In this document: in pieces, positions 1 through 8,585 of the stretch
Position numbering within the stretch: position 1 is the first letter of the stretch
How the letters are laid out: every line of letters starts with the position of its first letter
Origin: UBA8752 sp965659115
GTDB taxonomy: Bacteria; Bacteroidota; Bacteroidia; Flavobacteriales_D; Sanyastnellaceae
NCBI GenBank assembly: GCA_965659115.1
Contig: CBFHUP010000046.1
Location: 1-22,265 of the forward strand
Reading direction: 5' to 3'
DNA length: 22,265 bases
Notes under the pieces: model-generated
The model's database searches: none
Told to the model about the DNA's origin: nothing
Seen by the model: the letters and a program-made list of their open reading frames with translations, nothing else
Made by a program: the position numbers and the translations under genes

Positions 1-2166
1 GGAGGCCGCGTTGCCAATCAGATGAACACGGAGGCGCGGGCCACAGTAGAGCGCTACATCGGACCAGATGGCGATGGTTCTACGAACTTTGGCTACACGA
101 TGTTTGGCACCTCGATATCGGGTGCTACGGTGAGCGACTTCAACGACGTTTCTGACTTTTATTCTGCGGGGTGGCCAGGATCTGCATACCCGAATGCGAC
201 GTCTACAATCACATTTTGGAACGAGTCGACGGGGGCGATTGAGTATGCGTCATCTGCGTCCACGAGTCTGACAGACCGCGGATGTTGGGTGTTGTTGTAC
301 GGCTCTCAATCTCCGACGATGAAGACGGAAGGGGTATTGAACGATCACCAGTTGGGTGGATCAAACAAGGTGTTCAGCGTGACGCGTCAGGGCCCTGTTT
401 CTGCTTCGGCGGGTTGGAACATGGTGTACAACCCCTACCAGGCGCGCTTGGATTGGGACGCGGTGATCGATGGAAACAGCAACAGCGCGGTGATCGAGGA
501 CCAGTTCTTGATTTTCGACACCCAAGACCGCCGCTTCCGCCGTTATGGCAAGACCAACTCTGACGTACAATGGTCAAACGATACTGAGGCAGGGGAGGAC
601 TCCATTGCGATGCAGTACGTGAATCCAGGCCAGGCTTTCTGGGTCCGTGTGAAGAGCGGCGTGAGTTCGGGTTCTGTGACCTTGGATCCTTCGATGATCG
701 ACAACGACGGCTCGGCGGTGGAGTTTATCCGCAGTGCCAGTGAAGGCAGCTACGAGGTGTTGGTAGAGGTGGAAAATGACAATGGTGCCTCTCGGATGTT
801 GTTGCGCTTTGGTGCCGATGGCAGCGCCGTTGAATACCGCGAGGGTGACATGAGTTACTTGAGTTCTTCCACTCAGTTGGGAGAGTCTGCGGTGGTGGTA
901 GGCGACCAGAAGTATGTGGCCAAGCACCTTCCCTTGGAGGCGTTTGATGGAGAGCTGTTGGTGAAATCACGGGCCAACATGTCATCTGTGCTGAGGGTAA
1001 TCGAGGTGCTGGGCGTGCCCAATGTATGTGCGCACATCGAAGACCACGAGACGGGAGAGGTGATGGTACTGGAGGAGGGCGCTGAGTTGGCGTTCACGTT
1101 GCCCTCGACCCAAGCTGAGGCTGGACGATTCACATTGCACTCGGTTCCCTTCGGTACTGTGGAGGGCCGTTCGCCAGACTGTCCAAACAGCGAGGCGGGT
1201 GTGATTGTGGTGGAGTTGGGCGAAGCTGTGGCCGATGTCACGGTGACCGATTATGAGACGATGGAATTGGCGGCGACGCTGTTCCAGGAGACAGGGACGG
1301 TGGAGATTCCAATGGGTCCAGGCGAGTATGCGATCATGGTCGATGCCTATGAGGGCACCTCGCTGTGCCGCGGTGGCCGCCGTCAGGTGTCGATTGCTCC
1401 TGGGGAACAGCCAGAGTTGCTGGGATTGGAACCGATGCCATCGGACTGCAACGAGGGGATGGCTTCTTTGGCCTTTGAACTTTACGGCAGTGGCGACTAT
1501 GGCACCACGCTGATGCAAGGCAGCACCGAGGTGTGGTCGGATATCCTTCAGGCCGGTGAGCATGTGTTGGAGGAGATTGCTCCAGGAGATTACATCCTAT
1601 TGGTGCAGCACAACTGCTTGGAGACCTACGAGTTCATCTCCCTGATGGATGATCAAGAGGCTTCAGTCGATGTGCAGTACAACAGTTTTGTGGAGGCAGA
1701 GGCCAATGGCGGCGCATGGTTGGAGGCTTCTTGCCCCAGTTGTGAAACGGGCGATGGCTATGGCTACACTTGGTTCTTGGGAGGAGAGGAAGTGGGATCG
1801 GATGCCCCTCTGGCTGTTCGCGTGGAACAAGTGGGAACCTACAGTTTGGAGTTGGAGACTTATGGCTGGAGTTGCAGTGCCAGTGCGTCATTTGAAATGA
1901 CCGTGGGCAAATACCTGGAAGACCAGAATTCAGAGCTGGAGTGGCTGGGCGTTCACGGAGGCCAACTTGGCGTTCGATTCCCCGAGTTATGGACGGGAGC
2001 TGGGTTCAGTTGGTTTGACGCCGCTGGCCGTCTCGTTGATTCGGGACCAGTATCAGGCGCTTTGGGAGAAGTATTCATTGAAGTACCCGATGCCTCCGGT
2101 TGGGTGGTGTTGGAAATAGTATCTGCTGAAGGCCGAACCGACCGTTGGGCCGGGGTCTTGGAGTGA
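1..2166 (+). CDS. T9SS-type secreted surface protein, 5'-truncated by window edge
   Basis: Frame 1 is open from the first base to TGA at 2164-2166, giving 721 visible residues. An ATG at 22 exists, but it lies inside sequence that aligns with the interior of the next gene's product (TVERYIGPDGDG here, IVKRFIAPDGDG there), so the true start is upstream of the window. The visible part holds a module seen in many Bacteroidota surface proteins: an 'ERYI' entry strand, then GWNMVYNPYQARLDWD, then LIFDTQ and NPGQAFWVRV. Several beta-rich, Cys-containing domains follow. The last ~80 residues (from about residue 640) resemble a type A T9SS sorting domain, with FSWFDAAGRLVDSG and a terminal WVVLEIVSAEGR strand. 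I infer export across the outer membrane and attachment to or release from the surface; ligand and function are unknown. It is a tandem paralogue of the gene at 2337. Confidence 0.85.
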   Translation, partial: GGRVANQMNTEARATVERYIGPDGDGSTNFGYTMFGTSISGATVSDFNDVSDFYSAGWPGSAYPNATSTITFWNESTGAIEYASSASTSLTDRGCWVLLYGSQSPTMKTEGVLNDHQLGGSNKVFSVTRQGPVSASAGWNMVYNPYQARLDWDAVIDGNSNSAVIEDQFLIFDTQDRRFRRYGKTNSDVQWSNDTEAGEDSIAMQYVNPGQAFWVRVKSGVSSGSVTLDPSMIDNDGSAVEFIRSASEGSYEVLVEVENDNGASRMLLRFGADGSAVEYREGDMSYLSSSTQLGESAVVVGDQKYVAKHLPLEAFDGELLVKSRANMSSVLRVIEVLGVPNVCAHIEDHETGEVMVLEEGAELAFTLPSTQAEAGRFTLHSVPFGTVEGRSPDCPNSEAGVIVVELGEAVADVTVTDYETMELAATLFQETGTVEIPMGPGEYAIMVDAYEGTSLCRGGRRQVSIAPGEQPELLGLEPMPSDCNEGMASLAFELYGSGDYGTTLMQGSTEVWSDILQAGEHVLEEIAPGDYILLVQHNCLETYEFISLMDDQEASVDVQYNSFVEAEANGGAWLEASCPSCETGDGYGYTWFLGGEEVGSDAPLAVRVEQVGTYSLELETYGWSCSASASFEMTVGKYLEDQNSELEWLGVHGGQLGVRFPELWTGAGFSWFDAAGRLVDSGPVSGALGEVFIEVPDASGWVVLEIVSAEGRTDRWAGVLE

Positions 2167-2190
2167 TTGAAAGGCCTTTTGTCAGATGTA

Positions 2191-2219
2191 AAGGAGGGGG
2201 CTTGGCCCCCTTTTTTTTT
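2191..2219 (+). terminator. Rho-independent terminator
   Basis: A GC-rich hairpin, AGGGGGC (2195-2201), loop TTG, GCCCCCT (2205-2211), is followed by a run of nine T (2211-2219). It lies 25-30 bp after the stop codon of the first surface-protein gene and should end that transcript before the next gene's own promoter. This is the clearest intrinsic terminator in the window. Confidence 0.9.
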
Positions 2220-2304
2220 GATAAAGTTTTTAAGGTAGGGGTGATTTACTTGGGTGAATGAGTATGTTTCATCGACCAATCTAGGAATTCTACCTACGAA
2301 TGCA

Positions 2305-2312
2305 TATATTTG
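2305..2312 (+). promoter_or_regulatory. -7 promoter box (TATATTTG) for the large surface-protein gene
   Basis: TATATTTG matches the Bacteroidota housekeeping -7 consensus TAnnTTTG exactly. It lies 24 bases before the ATG at 2337, which predicts a leader of about 20 nt containing the A-rich stretch CAAAAG just before the start. No convincing TTG -33 element sits at the usual distance. The rest of the 170-bp gap (2167-2336) holds only the upstream terminator. Confidence 0.55.
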
Positions 2313-2336
2313 TAGACGAATTCACTTTTTCAAAAG

Positions 2337-5300
2337 ATGAAAGCCTCCTCTCTATTGCTTGCCTTCGTGCTGCTCCCGTTCTCTTGGACGCATGCCCAAG
2401 TCACTTTGTTTTCTGAATCATTTTCAGACAACTCAGGGATCTTGGAAACCCAAAACGTCTTTGAATCAGGTGCTGCCGACCGTCCGTTCTGGGGCGTCAG
2501 TGGCCCAACACCGCCCAACAACGCCTCCGGGAAATTGGTTTGGGCCAATGCCGAAGTCACGTGCTCATGGGCGTCTCAAACAGTCAATGTTGCAGGTTAT
2601 TCTTCGCTCAACCTCAATGTAGAAATGTCAGAAGCGGGGTCTTTCTCCGGTACTGACGAAGTCTACATCTATGTATACGAAGACGGTGTTGAGCGGTTGA
2701 TTTCTTCTCAATTGGGCAACGATTTTGAATCATTGTCGATCAGCAATGCATCCTGTACCGCATCTACCAGTCTCCAAGTGGTCATCATGGTCCGAAATCA
2801 GGGATATGTTGACGCTGTGTACTTGGACGAGGTTTCGATCACCGGAACCAGCGCTTACACGGACATTGACATGGACGGGGTAGACGATGCCAGCGACACT
2901 TGCATCGACCTCGATGCCGATGGCACCTGTGATGATGTTGATGCTGAAATCATGCTGATGGACGAGGACTTTTCCTCCTACAGCGTGGGTACAGGCTTGG
3001 GCTCTTACAATTCAACCGATACCGATAACGACGCAGGTGAGGCTACAGTCGCGGGTTTGATCGGTGCCGGTGAAGCAGGTTGGGTGTTGTTGGGTGAGGA
3101 GCAAAAAGGAATCATTACTGTTCGTGCCGATGGGGGCTCACAGTATTTGGCCTTGAGCCGAACAGGCCAGGGAACAACGGACACCACAACGGTGACCATG
3201 ATGACCCGTTCATTTGATGTGGCCAATGTCACAGCAACCAAAGTGCGTTTGATTGGAAGTGAGACGACAGACTTTGAGGAGGACGACGTTACAGGAGGTT
3301 TTGTTTTCTATTTGCTGGAGGACGGTGTCGAACGTGAGGTTCTTCATGTCCACGGTGAGTTCACTTCTTTTGATGAAGTCATAGCGACCAATGCCAAAAC
3401 ATCTTTGGCGATTGTGGTCAAGGGGTATGCCATGTGGCAATCCAGCCTGAGGTTGGAACAGATGTCTGTTTATGGTGCTTACTGCCAGACGGGCAAGGAC
3501 GTCAACGGCGATTGTCGTGACATTGGTTGTATGGACGAACGCGCCTGTTCCTACAGCGCTTTGGCCATCACCCAAGACGTCTCACAGTGCAAATACATTG
3601 GAGACGCTTGTGACGACGGAGACGCCTCTAATTTTTCAGACCGTTATGAGAATGCAGGCGACGGCACATGCACCTGTGAGGGGTTTGCCTTGCAGGCGGT
3701 CTACTTAGAAAACTTTGCCTCCAATGGAGAAGCGCAAGGTGGATTGGACTACGGTTATGATGGTTCACTGGACCTGGACAGCGATGGCGTTCAAAATGAG
3801 GACAATGCTGCCCTCGAAACAGAATGGACATTTGACTTTGAAAATGCCAGCATCGGAACGGGCTCGGCATTGAATCCTTCGCCCATTTATTTTGCCACAA
3901 AGGAGCTGTCCTCGGATACCATCATGAGGGCTTTCAATACCAATGGTGATTACATGCGGTGGTCTACCCGTACCATTGATGTGTCCGACTTTGACAGCTT
4001 GTATGTGACCGGTGAGTTGATGGGCCTTGGAGGTCAGGCTGCTTCGGATTACGCGCAGATGGGATGGGTGGATGGTTCCACTTTACAGTCGCCTCTGCTG
4101 GCCGAAATCACGGGTGTCTCAAGCGCCACTGTTTCGGTCAACGAGAAGATCAGTGTGGCTTCTGGCTCATTGAGCATTCAAATTGAGGTGGAAAACAACA
4201 CCTCCGGAACCCATACCGTGGCATCCCATGCTTTTGACGAGGTAGGAGTTTTCGGTTTGAAGCGCGGTTGCACCGATGCTGACGCTAGCAACTACGATCC
4301 GTCGCCCTCTGACGGCCTCGTGGCTTCGAGTGACGATGGTTCCTGTGAGTATGACTGGGATACGGTGTACAGCCGCAAAGATGGAGAGCTGAACGGCACC
4401 ATTTGGGCCGGAAAGCCGTGCAGTGAGGCCGGCTACACCTGTAATGCCTCATCTGTTTACATCGACATTCATTCGGTGACTGAAAACGGAACGCGCCATG
4501 CTGTCATTTCGGCAAACACCAAAGTCACGGTGCCTGCGGGAAGCTATACCCTTGGGGGATTGACCTTGGAATCTGGCTCAGAACTGGTGATTCCAGATGG
4601 GTTGACACTGACTGTAGATGGCGATGTCCTTCACAAGGGAGGAACGGTCTCTGGCACGGGACGTCTGATTGTCAAGGGGGAAATGAGCATGGACTCAGGT
4701 GTTTCCGATTTAGAGCTTCATGACTTCACTGTTGGTGCAGGAGGCCAGTTGGCTCTGAATGCGGGCGCTGTGCTTCGGGTCAAAGGTGATTTGACCATGG
4801 ATGATGGCAGCCTGATTTCAGGTAAAATAGAGCTTACCGGGACCTCCCCTCAGACGGTGACCGGACTCGATGTGAGTTTCGATACGTTGCGTATTGCAAG
4901 TGCTGGTGTCACTTTCGCTGCGGATGCCCGGGTGACGGGAGTATTGGACATCGACCAGGGGGTGGTAGAAATGGACGGCAATGTCTTGACTTTCTCATCG
5001 GATGCGTCTGGAACAGGCATGCTCGACATGATCGCCACCGGTGCCAGCTTGGAGGACAACAGCTCCGGCTCCCAAGAAGCGGCAAAAGCCATTGTCAAAC
5101 GCTTCATTGCTCCAGATGGAGACGGCGTCACCAACCTTGGATACACCCTTTTTGGAAGTCCCCTGAAAGGGGCCACCATGGCTGACTTTGGTTCGGCTAC
5201 GGACTTTTATTTCTCTGGTGTAGCGGGTTCCGACTATCCCAGCTCTACTTCTACCGTTCAATTCTGGAGCGAAAAGAAGGGAGGCATCGTGTACCCCACC

Positions 5301-7181
5301 TTACCAACTACGCCCTTGGACACTTTGGGAGGAGCTTGGTTGGTGATTTACGGTTCTCAAACGCCGACATTGCACAGCACGGGGACTCTCCGCAATCACT
5401 CTACAGGTGGTGTGGTGAGCCTTCCAGTGACCCGGACGCCATCGAGCATCTATGATGGCTGGAACCTTGTTTACAACCCCTACCAAGCCAAAATCGACTG
5501 GGACGAGATCGCTGATTATGGTTCAAATGGCACATTGGTTGAGGACCAGTATTTGATCTTCGATACCCAAGAAAGGGTGTTCAAGAAGTACTCAGAGTCT
5601 ACTCCCGAATTGAATTCTGCCCCCAAGTATATCATGCCCGGCCAAGGCTTTTGGGTCAAGATGAACCATCAAACAGATACAACGGGTACGTTGACCATCC
5701 CCAGCGCAGCCATTGAAGTGGGTGGGGGCAGTGAGGCGTTTATTCGCAGTGAAAACTTGGGTGACTTTGAGGCCCAGTGCGTTTTGGAGTTAGAGAACGA
5801 GTTCGGCTCAGGAGTGGTCGTCCTCAGGATTGGAGATCAAGGAGCTTTGGAATATGTTCCTGCCCATGACCTCAGTTTCAGGTCGGGATCGGGATCTTAC
5901 CCTGGTAAAATTGCTGTGCAATCAGGAGATAGGCGTTACAGCGCCAAGGCCATGCCTCGCAATGCTGCCATGGATCTGTATGTCAAATCCAAAGCCAATG
6001 TGGCAACGACCATGCGTGTGGTTGGTTTTACAGAAGGTGCCGAGGTGTGTCTTACCGTCACGGATACAGAGACTGGAGAGATCATCGTGTCCCGTGTGGG
6101 CGATGAGATGACGTTTACGCTGCCTTCTCACGAAGCTGCAGAGGGTCGCTTTGTGGTGGAAGTGGTACCGACTGCCGCTGTGGCTGCCCGTCCTCCGAGT
6201 TGCCCCGAGTTGAACAACGGCCGTGTTCAAGTTTCCTTGGGTGAAGAGCCTGCGAATGTCCTCTTGACAGATGGAGGAGACAATGTGCTCGATCAAATCA
6301 TTGGGGCAACCGGTTCTGCGGCATTTGAAGACCTGGCACCTGGTGATTACGGTCTGGTCGTTGCTGGACCTGGAATGCAATGTGGCAGTGAGCGCCGAAG
6401 CTTTACAGTGACGCCGGGCGAGCAGCCCGAATTGTTGGGCCTTGACTGGGAAGTCCCCGCGTGCAATGAAGGAGAAGTTTCGCTTGATTTCGAGTTGTAC
6501 GGAAATGGTGATTTTGTTTCTTCACTGCGCTTGGGCAATGAAGCGGTCTGGTCCAATGTCGAGGAAGGCGGAGAGGTTTCCCTGAGCGGATTGGAGCCAG
6601 GCACTTACGCCCTCGAAGTTGAACACTTGTGCTTGGAGGAGACGGTGGTACTCGACTTGTATGACCCTTCTGCAGTTGAGGCAGATGCCGAATATGATGC
6701 AATGGTGATCATGGACCCTGTTGGTGGAACTGCGCTCGAAGCCCTTTCCACATGCTACGGTGAGGAAACCTACCGGTGGGTGGTCAACGGCGAAGTTGTG
6801 GGGATGGATGAACCTTTGTTCTTCCCGGTAAACAATGTCGGCGGCCATGTGGTCGAGCTCGAAGCATGGAATGGCGCTTGTGCCGATATCGTTGAATTGC
6901 CATTCTTGGTGGTCAATTGGAATGAAGCCCGTGTCTTGGATGCTCCGGTCACTGTGCGCGAGGACGCCACCCATTGGACATTGGTCTTTGGACGTGACTT
7001 GGGTGCGACCCAGCTGCGTATGATGGATGCTGCCGGTCGTGTGGTGTGGTCAGGCCAGGTTCAGGCTGAGGAGGGCTATGTCTACCGCATTGCCCGCCCA
7101 GATGCAGCAGGCACTTACTTGATGCAAGTCGTTAGTGATGGAGGTCAGTGGGGCCTCCCGCTTCTCAACGCCGGTTTTTAA
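2337..7181 (+). CDS. Large modular T9SS-secreted surface protein (1614 aa)
   Basis: A signal peptide covers residues 1-20 (charged MK, hydrophobic LLLAFVLLPF, cleavage likely after THA). Three similar beta-sandwich-like modules follow, starting near residues 21 (LFSESFSD), 207 (LMDEDFSS) and 455 (VYLENFAS); each ends in an LDEV/FDEV or equivalent strand. They are joined by acidic linkers: a TSP3-like calcium loop (DIDMDGVDD...DLDADGTCDD, ~175-204), GCMDERACSYS (~396) and GCTDADASNYDPS (~643). Residues ~720-900 are a repetitive Gly/Val/Leu-rich stretch like a right-handed beta-solenoid. From ~914 to the end the protein is collinear with the upstream paralogue, including GWNLVYNPYQAKIDWD and MPGQGFWVKM, and finishes with a T9SS type A-like domain (~1532-1614, LRMMDAAGRVVWSG). 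The likely role is a calcium-stabilised adhesin or surface-layer component; that role is inference. The start is fixed by the signal peptide. Confidence 0.9.
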   Translation: MKASSLLLAFVLLPFSWTHAQVTLFSESFSDNSGILETQNVFESGAADRPFWGVSGPTPPNNASGKLVWANAEVTCSWASQTVNVAGYSSLNLNVEMSEAGSFSGTDEVYIYVYEDGVERLISSQLGNDFESLSISNASCTASTSLQVVIMVRNQGYVDAVYLDEVSITGTSAYTDIDMDGVDDASDTCIDLDADGTCDDVDAEIMLMDEDFSSYSVGTGLGSYNSTDTDNDAGEATVAGLIGAGEAGWVLLGEEQKGIITVRADGGSQYLALSRTGQGTTDTTTVTMMTRSFDVANVTATKVRLIGSETTDFEEDDVTGGFVFYLLEDGVEREVLHVHGEFTSFDEVIATNAKTSLAIVVKGYAMWQSSLRLEQMSVYGAYCQTGKDVNGDCRDIGCMDERACSYSALAITQDVSQCKYIGDACDDGDASNFSDRYENAGDGTCTCEGFALQAVYLENFASNGEAQGGLDYGYDGSLDLDSDGVQNEDNAALETEWTFDFENASIGTGSALNPSPIYFATKELSSDTIMRAFNTNGDYMRWSTRTIDVSDFDSLYVTGELMGLGGQAASDYAQMGWVDGSTLQSPLLAEITGVSSATVSVNEKISVASGSLSIQIEVENNTSGTHTVASHAFDEVGVFGLKRGCTDADASNYDPSPSDGLVASSDDGSCEYDWDTVYSRKDGELNGTIWAGKPCSEAGYTCNASSVYIDIHSVTENGTRHAVISANTKVTVPAGSYTLGGLTLESGSELVIPDGLTLTVDGDVLHKGGTVSGTGRLIVKGEMSMDSGVSDLELHDFTVGAGGQLALNAGAVLRVKGDLTMDDGSLISGKIELTGTSPQTVTGLDVSFDTLRIASAGVTFAADARVTGVLDIDQGVVEMDGNVLTFSSDASGTGMLDMIATGASLEDNSSGSQEAAKAIVKRFIAPDGDGVTNLGYTLFGSPLKGATMADFGSATDFYFSGVAGSDYPSSTSTVQFWSEKKGGIVYPTLPTTPLDTLGGAWLVIYGSQTPTLHSTGTLRNHSTGGVVSLPVTRTPSSIYDGWNLVYNPYQAKIDWDEIADYGSNGTLVEDQYLIFDTQERVFKKYSESTPELNSAPKYIMPGQGFWVKMNHQTDTTGTLTIPSAAIEVGGGSEAFIRSENLGDFEAQCVLELENEFGSGVVVLRIGDQGALEYVPAHDLSFRSGSGSYPGKIAVQSGDRRYSAKAMPRNAAMDLYVKSKANVATTMRVVGFTEGAEVCLTVTDTETGEIIVSRVGDEMTFTLPSHEAAEGRFVVEVVPTAAVAARPPSCPELNNGRVQVSLGEEPANVLLTDGGDNVLDQIIGATGSAAFEDLAPGDYGLVVAGPGMQCGSERRSFTVTPGEQPELLGLDWEVPACNEGEVSLDFELYGNGDFVSSLRLGNEAVWSNVEEGGEVSLSGLEPGTYALEVEHLCLEETVVLDLYDPSAVEADAEYDAMVIMDPVGGTALEALSTCYGEETYRWVVNGEVVGMDEPLFFPVNNVGGHVVELEAWNGACADIVELPFLVVNWNEARVLDAPVTVREDATHWTLVFGRDLGATQLRMMDAAGRVVWSGQVQAEEGYVYRIARPDAAGTYLMQVVSDGGQWGLPLLNAGF

Positions 7182-7236
7182 AACGCTGAACTTCCATGAC
7201 GGAAGTTGGCCCGGGCTGTTCTGACACATTGTTGTG

Positions 7237-7251
7237 GCCGGGCAGCCCGGC
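7237..7251. repeat. GC-rich inverted repeat between convergent genes
   Basis: GCCGGGC (7237-7243), a single A, then GCCCGGC (7245-7251) form a perfect inverted repeat; a folded RNA would use a three-base loop and six pairs. A related palindrome, GCCCGGGC, lies at 7209-7216. Both fall in the 115-bp gap between the convergent surface-protein and pentapeptide genes, where a bidirectional terminator would be expected. There is no T-run on either side, so termination is only a possibility. Confidence 0.35.
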
Positions 7252-7296
7252 TTGCGTTGAGCCGTTGTGGGCCTCCGGTCTCGGCTTTAAACGCGA

Positions 7297-8004
7297 TCAG
7301 TTCGCCTGTATTTTGGTCCGGCCGGGCTCAGCGCATCCGTCGTCTGGGACGCATTCAAAACCATCAGGAATAAGAATTGGACAGCCGACCAGACACAACA
7401 TGGTCGCTCCGGTGAGGTATGTATTGGTGAAATTCGCGCCATCCACAGTGGAGCCTGTGAGGTCCGCTCCTCCAAGAAACGCATAGGTCAGATCGGCATT
7501 GCTCAGATTTGCTCCCATCAAAGAAGCTTGGTACAAATCGGTATTGCTCAAGTTTGTATTGCTCAGGTTGCTCCCATTCAAGCTGGCCAGATACAAGTCG
7601 GAATTTGACATGTTGATGCCACTGAGATCGGCGCCCGTGAAATCAGCATAAGACAGGTCGGAGTCTATAAATTCAGCTTGCGTCAAGTCCATACTGGAGA
7701 AGGACTTTTTCCAAGTCAAAGTGAGTACAGAGTCTGCAGTAATCGCCGAAGCCTCGAGGTCGGATACCTGATTTTGAAGTTCACCCACCAAGGCGATGAG
7801 TTCGGTCAGCACCGTTTCCAGTGGAATGCTGTCCACTGTAATTGATGCAGGTTGGAAGGTGTTGCCAAATGAAGACAGGGTCTCCAAAAGATCTCCCGCA
7901 CCAATCAGGGTGTCGTTATTGCTGTCGGGGTTGAATGGATAGACGACCTGGGCCTGTGTAGATTCCAGCATGGCAATCAAGATGAACAGGAGGCAGGTTC
8001 GCAT
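7297..8004 (-). CDS. Secreted pentapeptide-repeat protein
   Basis: The 235-residue product has a short signal peptide (residues 1-18, cleavage after TQA). Next comes NPDSNNDTLIGAGDLLETL (25-43), an Asp-rich calcium-loop/helix segment resembling a single dockerin-like half that recurs in secreted Flavobacteriales proteins. Residues ~60-88 are a heptad-like helix (LETVLTELIALVGELQ), a possible coiled coil for oligomerisation. From ~101 to 202 it consists of pentapeptide repeats of the A(D/N)Lxx type, which fold as a square beta-helix. The tail has four Cys (204, 208, 218, 224) around a CPILIPDGFEC motif, possibly disulfide bonded after export. No T9SS sorting domain is evident. It could be an extracytoplasmic scaffold; no enzymatic motif is visible. 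It lies downstream of paaD on the same strand but has its own promoter box, so it is probably not functionally part of the paa operon. Confidence 0.85.
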   Translation of the reverse strand: MRTCLLFILIAMLESTQAQVVYPFNPDSNNDTLIGAGDLLETLSSFGNTFQPASITVDSIPLETVLTELIALVGELQNQVSDLEASAITADSVLTLTWKKSFSSMDLTQAEFIDSDLSYADFTGADLSGINMSNSDLYLASLNGSNLSNTNLSNTDLYQASLMGANLSNADLTYAFLGGADLTGSTVDGANFTNTYLTGATMLCLVGCPILIPDGFECVPDDGCAEPGRTKIQAN

Positions 8005-8008
8005 GAAA

Positions 8009-8016
8009 CAAATGTA
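8009..8016 (-). promoter_or_regulatory. -7 box (TACATTTG) 4 bases from the pentapeptide gene start
   Basis: Read on the minus strand this is TACATTTG, an exact TAnnTTTG match, followed by four bases (TTTC) and then the ATG at 8004. With the box centred about 7 bases before the transcription start, the mRNA would begin at or next to the start codon. The 89-bp gap behind it also holds the overlapping short inverted repeats CCTCC...GGAGG (8021-8041) of unknown role. No -33 TTG was found. Confidence 0.5.
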
Positions 8017-8093
8017 ATTTCCTCCCGGGCTCCTCAGGAGGATAATTTGTAAGCGTAATCCTACAGGTCTTCAGACCAGTCTTTTGCAGTCTC

Positions 8094-8585
8094 TTAGATG
8101 CATTTGAAATGGTCGAACGGCTCGGAGCAGTCGTTGCAACGGTAGTGCGCCTTGCATGCGGTGGATCCGAACAGGCTGATGAGTTCTGTTTTTCCGCTCT
8201 TGCATTTGGGACATTGTACCGAGGGAGCTTCACCGTTCAAGGCCCTTTTATCCGTTGTTTTTCCCGGTGGGGCGATGCCGTATGCCTCCAATTTGGACTT
8301 GGCGCCGTCGGAAAGCCAGTCTGTTGTCCATGCTGGAGCGTAGACCAGTTCCACGTTTAACCCTTTGCCCTCGAGTGATGCCAGGGGTGTCAGTTGTGCA
8401 CGAATGTCGTCGGCAATGGCATCCATGGCAGGGCATCCCATGTAGGTAGGCGTGATGTCGACTTGCACACATTCATAGCTGCACGTCACACTGCGCACGA
8501 TGCCCATTTCGACGATGTTCAGAACCGGTATTTCCGGGTCGGGTACGCCTTGCAGCAAGCTGAGCCAATCGTCGGCAGAACGCAT
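8094..8585 (-). CDS. paaD: PaaD, phenylacetyl-CoA epoxidase accessory (Fe-S assembly-type) protein
   Basis: The 163-residue product starts MRSADDWLSLLQGVPDPEIPVL and is a MIP18/DUF59-domain protein (DPEIPVL, then TPTYMGCPAM with the conserved Cys). It ends in a zinc-ribbon-like region, CPKC at the start and CNDC near the end, and FDHFKCI, the signature tail of PaaD. PaaD is not a subunit of the active oxygenase; it is thought to help mature its metal centres. The start at 8585 gives an ATG sharing one base with the paaC stop (TAATG), indicating translational coupling. An open frame reaches up to 8750, but that extension lies inside paaC and has no PaaD-like sequence. TAA at 8094-8096. Confidence 0.93.
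   Translation of the reverse strand: MRSADDWLSLLQGVPDPEIPVLNIVEMGIVRSVTCSYECVQVDITPTYMGCPAMDAIADDIRAQLTPLASLEGKGLNVELVYAPAWTTDWLSDGAKSKLEAYGIAPPGKTTDKRALNGEAPSVQCPKCKSGKTELISLFGSTACKAHYRCNDCSEPFDHFKCI

Noticed and set aside
22..24. ATG 22 as the true start of the first gene
   Set aside because: There is no signal peptide after it, the frame is open to base 1, and the upstream residues continue the alignment with the internal part of the paralogue.
982..1563. Long antisense open frame within the first surface-protein gene (193 aa)
   Set aside because: His/Arg-rich composition with no recognisable motif; it is a shadow of the strongly coding plus-strand frame.
8021..8041. Terminator for paaABCD at CCTCCCGGG...CAGGAGG
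   Set aside because: Short competing inverted repeats exist, but there is no T-run on the minus strand after them; they are too weak to call.
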